Below, one piece after another: positions 45,908 to 53,069 of a DNA stretch of 64,000 nt. Under the pieces are notes generated by a model. The model saw only the letters and a program-made list of their open reading frames with translations, searched no databases and was not told where the DNA came from. Numbering within the stretch: position 1 is the first letter of the stretch; each line of letters opens with the position of its first letter. The stretch lies in the NCBI GenBank assembly GCA_963769745.1, contig CAVYNB010000002.1, positions 1 to 64,000 of the forward strand, read 5' to 3'. A program made the translations under genes and the position numbers. This DNA comes from JALORV01 sp963769745. Its GTDB lineage: Bacteria; Pseudomonadota; Gammaproteobacteria; Burkholderiales; Burkholderiaceae_F.

Positions 45908-46918
45908 TCACTTCGCCGACATCAACGCGACGGTCGTGTCCAGCATCCGGTTGGAAAATCCCCACTCGTTGTCGTACCAGCTCGATACCTTGACGAGGCG
46001 GCCGGAGACCTTCGTCAGCGTGGCATCGAAGATCGACGAGCGCGCGTCGTGGTTGAAGTCGCTGGAGACCAGCGGATCAGTGTTGTAGCCGAGCACGCCA
46101 TTGAGCTCGCCGCCGGCGGCTGCCTGCATGATGCCGTTGACTTCGTCGGCCGTCGTGTCGCGCGCGGCGATGAACGACAGGTCGACGATCGACACGTTGA
46201 TCGTCGGCACGCGGATCGCATAGCCATCGAGCTTGCCGTTGAGTTCCGGCAGCACCAGGCCGACCGCTGCCGCCGCGCCGGTCTTGGTCGGGATCATGTT
46301 GTGCGCGGCCGCGCGCGCACGGCGCAGGTCCTCGTGATAGACGTCGGTCAGCACCTGGTCGTTGGTATACGCGTGCACCGTGGTCATCAGGCCCGACACC
46401 AGCCCGATCTTGTCGTGCAGCGGCTTGACCAGTGGCGCCAGGCAGTTGGTCGTGCACGACGCGTTCGAGATCACGGTATGCGCGGCCTTGAGCACGCCAT
46501 GGTTCACGCCGTAGACGATCGTCGCATCGACGTCCTTGCCGCCGGGAGCCGAGATGATGACCTTCTTCGCGCCTCCCTTCAGGTGCGCCGAGGCCTTCTC
46601 CTTGGTCGTGAAAAAACCCGTGCACTCGAGCACGACATCGACGCCGAGCGCAGCCCAGGGCAGTTCCGCAGGATTGCGGTTCGCCAGCACGCGGATGCGG
46701 TCGCCGTTGACGACCATGGAGTCGCCATCGACCGCGACCGTCCCCGGGAAGGTCCCGTGGGTCGTGTCGTACTTGGTCAGGTGGGCGTTGGTCTGCGGAT
46801 CGCCGAGATCGTTGATCGCGACAATCTGGAGGTCGTGCTTCTTGCCACCTTCGTAATGCGCACGCAGGATGTTGCGGCCGATGCGGCCGTAGCCGTTGAT
46901 TGCGACTTTGATGGTCAC
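45908..46918 (-). CDS. gap: Glyceraldehyde-3-phosphate dehydrogenase (type I)
   Basis: NAD-linked oxidation and phosphorylation of glyceraldehyde 3-phosphate. The 336 residues start at GTG 46918. The NAD loop is INGYGRIGRNILRA and the catalytic Cys lies in SNASCTTNCLAP, with the usual VHAYTNDQ and SWYDNEWGFSNRML. The GTG overlaps the tkt stop as GTGA, so translation is coupled to tkt. The expected next gene, pgk, is separated here by the rhombosortase/S8 pair. Confidence 0.97.
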   Translation of the reverse strand: MTIKVAINGYGRIGRNILRAHYEGGKKHDLQIVAINDLGDPQTNAHLTKYDTTHGTFPGTVAVDGDSMVVNGDRIRVLANRNPAELPWAALGVDVVLECTGFFTTKEKASAHLKGGAKKVIISAPGGKDVDATIVYGVNHGVLKAAHTVISNASCTTNCLAPLVKPLHDKIGLVSGLMTTVHAYTNDQVLTDVYHEDLRRARAAAHNMIPTKTGAAAAVGLVLPELNGKLDGYAIRVPTINVSIVDLSFIAARDTTADEVNGIMQAAAGGELNGVLGYNTDPLVSSDFNHDARSSIFDATLTKVSGRLVKVSSWYDNEWGFSNRMLDTTVALMSAK

Positions 46919-48972
46919 TTCGTCTTCTCCCCGATGACCGAGTTCACGGTGGCGACGACGTTGTCGACCGTGAAACCGAAATGTTTGAACAGGGCGCCGG
47001 CAGGTGCGGACTCGCCAAAGCGGTCCACTCCGATCACAGCGCCTTCCGCGCGTACGTACTTCCACCAGAAGTCCGTGACGCCGGCCTCGATGGCAATGCG
47101 CGGCACGCCTGCGGGCAGCACACTCGCCTTGTACTCGACGCTCTGGCGGTCGAACACTGTGGTCGAGGGCATCGACACGACCCGCACCGGCACACCGGCC
47201 GCCGCGAGCACCTTCTGCGCATCGACTGCCAGCGGCAGTTCCGAGCCGGTCGCGATCAGCACGGCGCGCGCGCGCTGGACGCCGCCCTTGGCGTCTGCCA
47301 GCACGTAGGCGCCGCGCCGGATCGCTGCGACGTCGCGCGGACCCGCCACGTAGGCCACGTTCTGTCGCGACAGCAGCAGCGCGCTCGGGCCGTCGCGACG
47401 CTCGATCGACGCCGCCCAGGCCACGAGTGTTTCGACCGGATCGGCAGGACGCCAGACATCGAGATGCGGTATCAGTCGCAGGCTGGCCGCGTGCTCGACG
47501 GCCTGGTGCGTCGGCCCGTCTTCGCCGAGCCCGATCGAATCGTGCGTGAAGACGAACACGACGCGCTGCTTCATCAGCGCCGACATGCGCACGGCATTGC
47601 GCGCGTAGTCGGAGAAGACGAGGAAGGTGCCGACGAACGGAAGGTAACCGCCATGCAGCGCGATGCCGTTGGCAATCGCGCACATGCCGAACTCGCGCAC
47701 GCCATAGTTGACGTGGCGGCCGTCGAGCGCATCGGCACGCAGCGCCTTGGCCGCGCTCCACTTCGTCAGGTTGCTGCCGGTGAGATCGGCCGACCCGCCG
47801 AGCAGTTCCGGCAGCGCCGGAGCGAGCGCCTCCAGCGCCAGTTGCGAGGCCTTGCGGGTCGCCACGGTTTCGCGCTTGGCCGCTGCCGCGTCGAGCGCGG
47901 ACCGCAACGTCGACGCGTAGGCGGCGGGCAGTTCGCCGGCAGCGCGACGCTGCAGTTCCGCCGCTTCGCCAGGGAACTTGCGCGCATACGCGTCAAACAG
48001 GCTGCGCCAGGACGCCTCACGCTGCTGCCCGCGGGCGCGGGCATCCCAGGCGTCACGCACGGCCGCCGGCACCTTGAATGCCGCGTGCGGCCAGCCGATT
48101 GCTGCGCGAGTGGCCACGATCTCCGCCTCGCCGAGCGCTTCTCCGTGCGCCTTCTCACTGCCGGCACGGCCCGGTGAGCCCTTGCCGATCACGGTCCGCG
48201 CCATGATCAGCGTCGGTCTCTGCGTTTCGGCCTTTGCGGCGGTCTTCGCAGCGGTAATCGCGGCATCCATGGCATCGATGTCATGACCGTCGACCGGACC
48301 GATGACATTCCAGCCGTAGGCCGTGAAGCGGCCGCGCGTGTCATCGTTGAACCACCCGTCGACCCGGCCATCGATCGAAATGCCGTTGTCATCGTAGATC
48401 GCGATCAGCTTGCCGAGCTGCCACGTGCCCGCCAGCGACGCCACTTCGTGCGAGATGCCTTCCATCAGGCAGCCATCGCCGACGAAGACATAGGTGTGAT
48501 GGTCGACGACCGCGTATCCGGGCCGGTTGAACTCGGCCGCCAGCAGCTTTTCGGCGAGCGCCATGCCAACGGCATTGGCGAGGCCCTGGCCGAGTGGACC
48601 CGTCGTGGTCTCGATGCCGGCCGTCAGTCCGTGCTCGGGGTGACCGGGCGTCTGGCTGCCGAGTTGCCGGAAGCGCTCGATTTCATCGATCGAAAGCGCG
48701 TAACCGGTGAGATGCAGCAACGCGTACTGCAGCATCGATCCGTGCCCGTTGGAGAGCACGAAGCGGTCACGATTCAGCCAGTGCGGATTCGCCGGATTGT
48801 GCGACAGGTGCCCGGCCCACAGAGCCACCGCGATGTCGGCCATGCCCATCGGCATGCCCGGATGGCCGGAATTGGCCTTCTGGACCGCGTCCATGGCCAG
48901 CGCGCGGATCGCATTGGCCATGTCGGCACGAGTCGACGTCGGGATCGCGCGGAAAGTTGAGCCGTCGTTCAT
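46915..48972 (-). CDS. tkt: Transketolase
   Basis: A thiamine-diphosphate enzyme that moves two-carbon units in the pentose phosphate pathway or Calvin cycle. The 685 residues have ADMANAIRALAMDAVQKANSGHPGMPMGMADI at the start, GDGCLMEGISHEVASLAG as the ThDP-binding motif, and the GTFLVFSDYARNAVRMSALM and VFTHDSIGLGEDGPTHQ pyrimidine-domain blocks. The ATG at 48972 is divergent from the speDE leader; the two share a 526-base region. It ends overlapping gap (GTGA). Confidence 0.97.
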   Translation of the reverse strand: MNDGSTFRAIPTSTRADMANAIRALAMDAVQKANSGHPGMPMGMADIAVALWAGHLSHNPANPHWLNRDRFVLSNGHGSMLQYALLHLTGYALSIDEIERFRQLGSQTPGHPEHGLTAGIETTTGPLGQGLANAVGMALAEKLLAAEFNRPGYAVVDHHTYVFVGDGCLMEGISHEVASLAGTWQLGKLIAIYDDNGISIDGRVDGWFNDDTRGRFTAYGWNVIGPVDGHDIDAMDAAITAAKTAAKAETQRPTLIMARTVIGKGSPGRAGSEKAHGEALGEAEIVATRAAIGWPHAAFKVPAAVRDAWDARARGQQREASWRSLFDAYARKFPGEAAELQRRAAGELPAAYASTLRSALDAAAAKRETVATRKASQLALEALAPALPELLGGSADLTGSNLTKWSAAKALRADALDGRHVNYGVREFGMCAIANGIALHGGYLPFVGTFLVFSDYARNAVRMSALMKQRVVFVFTHDSIGLGEDGPTHQAVEHAASLRLIPHLDVWRPADPVETLVAWAASIERRDGPSALLLSRQNVAYVAGPRDVAAIRRGAYVLADAKGGVQRARAVLIATGSELPLAVDAQKVLAAAGVPVRVVSMPSTTVFDRQSVEYKASVLPAGVPRIAIEAGVTDFWWKYVRAEGAVIGVDRFGESAPAGALFKHFGFTVDNVVATVNSVIGEKTK

Positions 48973-49228
48973 CGTCGCGCGTCTCGAAGAAGGGGAAAAC
49001 CCGGAGAAGTTGCGGCTGCCGTGGCAAGTCTGGTGCTTGCGGTTGGCGCAGCCCCGGAAGTCCGGTTCTTGCCGTGGAAAGCGCGCGATTTTAACAAACG
49101 CGCGCCGTCTGACCGGCGCCACCGCAGTGGCACCGCCAACTCCTTGACGCGCGACACATCCGGCTGGAGCAGTCGCTCCAAACTCTGGTCGTTTGGAGAG
49201 GCAACTGTTTGAGCGCGCTGCAATTTCC

Positions 49229-49498
49229 TATACTATGCGCGGCTTTTCCAAATTCGATCCGGATAACAAAAGGACGCAACGGGCGCCGAGTTCGACCCCA
49301 ACCGCCGCAGGCAGTTTCTGTGGCCAGGATGTCGAACGCAGGCAACGTGCCGTTAGGCAGATTCCCGCCATAGCCAGCAGGTGCAGCGCAAGCTGCAAGG
49401 ACTCGCGTGCCGCGCCACAGCGTGCGAGTCCCGGATCGTGGGGTTGCGACGCGAGTCGCGATTCAGGTCGATAAGGGCGGACCTGCTGGGGGACGAAG
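49229..49498 (+). promoter_or_regulatory. Promoter and long structured leader of the speD-speE gene
   Basis: A good -10, TATACT, lies at 49229-49234, with TGTTTG 17 bases before it, predicting a start near 49241 and a leader of about 258 bases. The second half can form stacked hairpins: GGACTCGC/GCGAGTCC (about 49400-49434), GCGAC/GTCGC, and AGGTC/GGACC-type pairing at about 49475-49494 just before the GGGGGA ribosome site. Polyamine genes are often controlled through such leaders. No known riboswitch class is recognised. The 49000-49228 part holds the tkt promoter and no gene. Confidence 0.45.
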
Positions 49499-50812
49499 AT
49501 GCAAGGCCTTCACCTGACTGGCGATCTGTTCGGTTGCGGCTGCAGTTCAGCCACTCTCACGGATCTCGAAACATTGTCGACGCTGTGCCGAACGGCCACG
49601 CTCGACGCCAAACTCACCATCGTCGACGAGAAGTGGCATGTCTTTCCCGACTGGAACGGCCAGCCGGGCGGCATCACGGGCACGATTCTGCTCGCCGAAT
49701 CACACCTCGCGATCCACACCTGGCCTGAAAGCCGCGGCGTGACGCTCGACGTCTACGTCTGCAATTTCACCGAAGACAACACGGCCAAGGCCGAACAGCT
49801 GTTCGACGCGCTTACCGTCGCGTTCCGGCCGCAGAAGCAGATGGTCAACCGCATCACGCGTGGCGACGTCGCCGGCGCGACGATCGAAGAATCCGAGGCG
49901 GCGGCCACGGATAGCGCCCAATCGCAGCTGAGCTTCGACTGGCTCAACGCGCACTCCGGCTATGGCTTCACCGTCAAGGAAAAGCTGGCGGAGATCGAGT
50001 CCGCCTACCAGCGCGTCGAAGTCTTCGATACGCACCAGTTCGGCCGGCTGTTTCGCCTCGACGGGAGGCTGATGACATCGGAAGGCGATGAGTTTTTCTA
50101 TCACGAGTGCATGACGCACCCGGCAGCACTCGCCCATCCGAATCCCGAATCGGTCCTCGTGATCGGCGGTGGCGATGGCGGCTCGTCCGAGGAGCTTTTC
50201 AAGCACCCGAGTATCAAGCGCATCGTGATGGCGGAACTCGATCCGGTCGTCATCGACATCGCGCGCAAGTACCTCGGCACGATCCACAAGGGGTCGCTCG
50301 ACGATCCGCGACTGGACATCCGCATCGGTGACGGCTTCGAATATGTGCGCTCCTCCACCGAGCGCTTCGACATGATCGTGCTCGACCTGACGGATCCCGA
50401 CACCCCGGCGTTTCACCTGTACTCGGAAGAGTTCTTCCGGATGTGCCAGCGCTGCCTGAAGCCGGGCGGCATGCTGACGCTGCACCTGGGCTCGCCTGTC
50501 TACCAGCCCGAAACCGTGCGGAAGAATGCCGCGAACCTGCGCAGGGTGTTCAAGCACGTGGCGCCGCTGTCGCTCTTCATCCCGCTGTATGGATCGCAGT
50601 GGTGCCTGGCGGTCGCCAGCGACACGATCGATCCGCGCGCCATATCGGTGGAAACCATCGCGCAGCGCATGATCGAACGCCGGCTCGACGACCTGCGCTT
50701 CTATCACCCGGCGATGCATCCGGCGTTGTTCACGCTGCCGCGCTTTGCGCAGGAGCTGGCAGCGCCACCTCCGGTCGACAAGGCGCGCGTGGCCCAGTTG
50801 CGCGCCGCTTGA
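49499..50812 (+). CDS. Fused S-adenosylmethionine decarboxylase - spermidine synthase
   Basis: The 437-residue protein joins two consecutive spermidine-pathway enzymes. Residues 1-120 are a class 1B decarboxylase: the self-cleavage site is Glu67-Ser68 in LLAESHLAIHTWPE, which creates the pyruvoyl group, and KWHVFP precedes it. Residues about 148-437 are a spermidine synthase (SpeE) with LVIGGGDGGSSEE for the decarboxylated-SAM site and MIVLDLTDPDTPA with the catalytic Asp. About 25 linker residues separate them. Fusion lets the unstable aminopropyl donor pass to the next step. Such fusions are known from some bacteria. A GGGGGA lies before the ATG, and a strong terminator follows. Confidence 0.92.
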   Translation: MQGLHLTGDLFGCGCSSATLTDLETLSTLCRTATLDAKLTIVDEKWHVFPDWNGQPGGITGTILLAESHLAIHTWPESRGVTLDVYVCNFTEDNTAKAEQLFDALTVAFRPQKQMVNRITRGDVAGATIEESEAAATDSAQSQLSFDWLNAHSGYGFTVKEKLAEIESAYQRVEVFDTHQFGRLFRLDGRLMTSEGDEFFYHECMTHPAALAHPNPESVLVIGGGDGGSSEELFKHPSIKRIVMAELDPVVIDIARKYLGTIHKGSLDDPRLDIRIGDGFEYVRSSTERFDMIVLDLTDPDTPAFHLYSEEFFRMCQRCLKPGGMLTLHLGSPVYQPETVRKNAANLRRVFKHVAPLSLFIPLYGSQWCLAVASDTIDPRAISVETIAQRMIERRLDDLRFYHPAMHPALFTLPRFAQELAAPPPVDKARVAQLRAA

Positions 50813-50874
50813 TGCGCGCTGCTTGAGTCTTTGGGGGCGCACCCGTTCGTACGGGTGACTCGGAGGAAGCCCCG

Positions 50875-50903
50875 GAGGCCGGCGCAAGCCGGCCTCTCTT
50901 TTC
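50875..50903 (+). terminator. Rho-independent terminator after the speD-speE gene
   Basis: GAGGCCGGC/GCCGGCCTC 9-bp stem with loop GCAA, followed by TCTTTTC on the plus strand. It lies 62 bases behind the stop at 50812 and ends transcription before rsmE. Confidence 0.85.
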
Positions 50904-50946
50904 ATCAGTCGCATCCGGAGTTCGCAGTCGCCTTAAGCTTGGATTC

Positions 50947-51681
50947 ATGCCGCTCGCCCGCTTCTACGTCGACGCCGACCTCGTTCCGGATGAGGAGACG
51001 CCCCTGCCGCCCGAGGTCGCGCACCACGCGGTGCGCGTGCTGAGACTGCGTGAAGGCGCCGCGATCACGGTGTTCAACGGGCGCGGAGGAGAGTTCAGCG
51101 GTCACCTGCGCATCGAAGGTGCGCGCGCCTGGGCGATTCCTGAACACTTCGATCCGATTGAGCGCGAGTCGCCGCTTGCGGTGACGCTGGTACAGGCCTG
51201 GGTCGCCACCGACAAGCTCGAGTGGATAGTCGAGAAGGCCGTGGAACTTGGGGTCGCTGCGCTGATCCTGGTCCCGACCGTGCGCAGCGTCGTGCAACTC
51301 GACGAACCTCGTCGCGCCCGCCGCCTGTGGCGCCTTCAGGAACTCATCATCGCGGCCTGCTGCCAGAGCGGCCGCAATCGCATTCCCGGCATCCGCGCGG
51401 CCGCCACACTGCAGCAGGGACTCGAACTCGCGCTTGCTGACGGCAGCCGCGGCGTGCTGCTGGATCCGCACTCGGGGGAACCCGCAGCTGATTTGCTCGC
51501 CGGCGTCGATCGCATTGCACTGGCCGTCGGCCCGGAGGGCGGACTCGATGATCGCGAGGGCGCGCTCGCCACGAGCCTCGATTTCCGTCCGATTCGGCTC
51601 GGTCCGCGTATTCTTCGGACAGAGACCGCTGGCCTGGCCGGGCTCACCGCACTTCAGGTGCTGGCCGGAGATCTGCGGTAA
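50947..51681 (+). CDS. rsmE: 16S rRNA (uracil-1498-N3)-methyltransferase
   Basis: The 244-residue enzyme methylates U1498 in the 30S subunit using SAM. It has an N-terminal PUA-like part (ARFYVDADL, HHAVRVLRLREGA, FNGRGGEF) and a SPOUT C-terminal domain with the knot motifs WIVEKAVELGVAALI, ALAVGPEGGLDDRE and RLGPRILRTETAGLAGL. All are in place and the length is normal. Confidence 0.94.
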   Translation: MPLARFYVDADLVPDEETPLPPEVAHHAVRVLRLREGAAITVFNGRGGEFSGHLRIEGARAWAIPEHFDPIERESPLAVTLVQAWVATDKLEWIVEKAVELGVAALILVPTVRSVVQLDEPRRARRLWRLQELIIAACCQSGRNRIPGIRAAATLQQGLELALADGSRGVLLDPHSGEPAADLLAGVDRIALAVGPEGGLDDREGALATSLDFRPIRLGPRILRTETAGLAGLTALQVLAGDLR

Positions 51682-51742
51682 TCGGCCGTCGCGACTCACA
51701 GCACGGCATGGCATTCATCCCACACTGACATGCGGAGGTTCC

Positions 51743-52195
51743 ATGGGTTTGCTTGACTCGATTCTTTCCGGAATGGCCGGCCAATCGGCGGGTCAGTCGG
51801 CCGGTCAATCGGCCGGTGGCGGCCTGGCCGCCAACCCCCTGCTGCAGATCGCGCTGCAGATGCTTGCTGCCAGCGGGCAATCGAGTGGGCAGGGAGGCGG
51901 TCTGTCGGCGCTGATCGAACAGTTTCAACGCGCCGGCATGGGGCAACAGATGAATTCGTGGATATCGACCGGACAGAATCTGCCGATCTCGCCCGAGCAG
52001 CTCACGCAGGTTTTCGGGCAGGATCAGCTGCAGCAGATGGCGGCGAACAGTGGCCTGGATTCCAGCCAGTTGTCGGGTGGACTGGCGGACATGCTGCCGC
52101 AGCTGATCGATCAGCTCACGCCTGGCGGTCAGGTGCCGGCTACGGGGATCGACGGTGCACTGGCCGAGCTGTCGAAGATGATGCCGCGCGGCTAG
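51743..52195 (+). CDS. YidB/DUF937-family protein
   Basis: The protein has 150 residues from the ATG at 51743 (GGAGG before it). It has low-complexity GQSA repeats at about residues 12-22, then a helical domain with QQMNSWISTGQNLPISPEQLTQVFGQDQL, the DUF937 (YidB) hallmark, and a Gly-rich tail. Function is unknown; it is usually cytosolic. Its TAG overlaps the barstar gene's stop on the other strand. Confidence 0.85.
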   Translation: MGLLDSILSGMAGQSAGQSAGQSAGGGLAANPLLQIALQMLAASGQSSGQGGGLSALIEQFQRAGMGQQMNSWISTGQNLPISPEQLTQVFGQDQLQQMAANSGLDSSQLSGGLADMLPQLIDQLTPGGQVPATGIDGALAELSKMMPRG

Positions 52196-52599
52196 GGCCT
52201 GTAGAGAACGCGGAACGGAATCTTCGCTTCCGCAAAGTCGTCGACGACGTCGCGGAACACGTCGAGCAGCGCGTCACGCTGCTCGACGCTGAAATCTCCT
52301 GTGTGCTGCAGGTGATCCAGCACAACGACATAGCCGGGCGCCGGCTGCGTGTCGCGCAGATCGGTGAGCGAGTCGTAAAGCGCGTCCAGGTTCATTCCGA
52401 ACCACGCCGGCAGTGCAAACGCCTTGGCAATCGCGCGCAGCACCGACGGCTTGTCGTTGCAGGCGCCCAGATCGATCTCGATCAGGCGCTGGCCCGAGCG
52501 CTGCGTCCAGTCACGGAGTGCTGGCAGATCGATCCCACGCAGTGTCCTTACGGTATGGCTCGGCAGCGAGTCGCCAGGGCCGGACGATTTTCGTCTCAT
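52192..52599 (-). CDS. Barstar-family ribonuclease inhibitor
   Basis: From the ATG at 52599 it has 135 residues. The core IEIDLGACNDKPSVLRAIAKAFALPAWFGMNLDALYDSLTDL matches the barstar fold, including the acidic helix face that blocks barnase-type active sites. It lies 64 bases after a gene for a barnase/RNase Sa-like enzyme on the same strand, so the pair looks like toxin and inhibitor, or secreted enzyme and self-protection. The first about 30 residues before the core are not typical. It has no signal peptide, so it acts in the cytoplasm. Confidence 0.87.
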   Translation of the reverse strand: MRRKSSGPGDSLPSHTVRTLRGIDLPALRDWTQRSGQRLIEIDLGACNDKPSVLRAIAKAFALPAWFGMNLDALYDSLTDLRDTQPAPGYVVVLDHLQHTGDFSVEQRDALLDVFRDVVDDFAEAKIPFRVLYRP

Positions 52600-52663
52600 G
52601 CGTGTTCCTTCATTCCTTGCGCTCTTCCGCGAGGGCCTACCTTCAGGTGACCGTGCGCAAAAC

Positions 52664-53068
52664 TCATTCGCGTATCCGTCGAAACGAGTTGTAGTGATCG
52701 TCGGTGTAGTAGTACTCGCCGCCGGTGGCGGGATCGCCGGTGTCGCCCTTGCCGGCAACGATGCGTCGTGCGCCGCGGTCGCGCTCCCAGGGGGTGCGCA
52801 CCGTGTACTCGGTGTAGTAGCCGCGGGGCCGGCGCGGCAGATGGCCTTCCCGGTTTCCGAATGTCGAGCCGTCCTTGCGATAGTTGAACGGCCCGCCCTT
52901 CCTGATCAGCACGAGCGTGTCGCGCGCTTCGCGCGGCAGGTCGGCCAGCGCCACCTCGCCGGCCACACCGTGCACCTGCTGCTCGCGCGCATCGCCGGCC
53001 GGCCCGCAGGCCACCAGCGCAAGCGCAATGCCGGCGTGCAGGACGCAGCGGACGAGACGCCAGACCAC
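52664..53068 (-). CDS. Secreted or lipid-anchored guanyl-specific ribonuclease (barnase/RNase Sa-like)
   Basis: The 134-residue protein starts at GTG 53068, one base after the maeB stop. A signal with lipobox-like LVAC (Cys21) exports it. The RNase fold shows LPREARDTLVLI, the substrate loop KDGSTFGNREGHLP, catalytic Glu87 in YYTEYTV, Arg residues in RGARRIV and His125 in YTDDHYNSFR. It should cut RNA after guanine. The barstar gene follows. It could be a nutrient-scavenging nuclease or a weapon in bacterial competition. Confidence 0.88.
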   Translation of the reverse strand: MVWRLVRCVLHAGIALALVACGPAGDAREQQVHGVAGEVALADLPREARDTLVLIRKGGPFNYRKDGSTFGNREGHLPRRPRGYYTEYTVRTPWERDRGARRIVAGKGDTGDPATGGEYYYTDDHYNSFRRIRE

Positions 53069-53069
53069 G

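Noticed and set aside
49395..49470. Hairpins in the speD-speE leader as another copy of the repeat element
   Set aside because: It shares only short GC-rich words with the family; box 1 and box 3 are missing, and it precedes a gene rather than following one.
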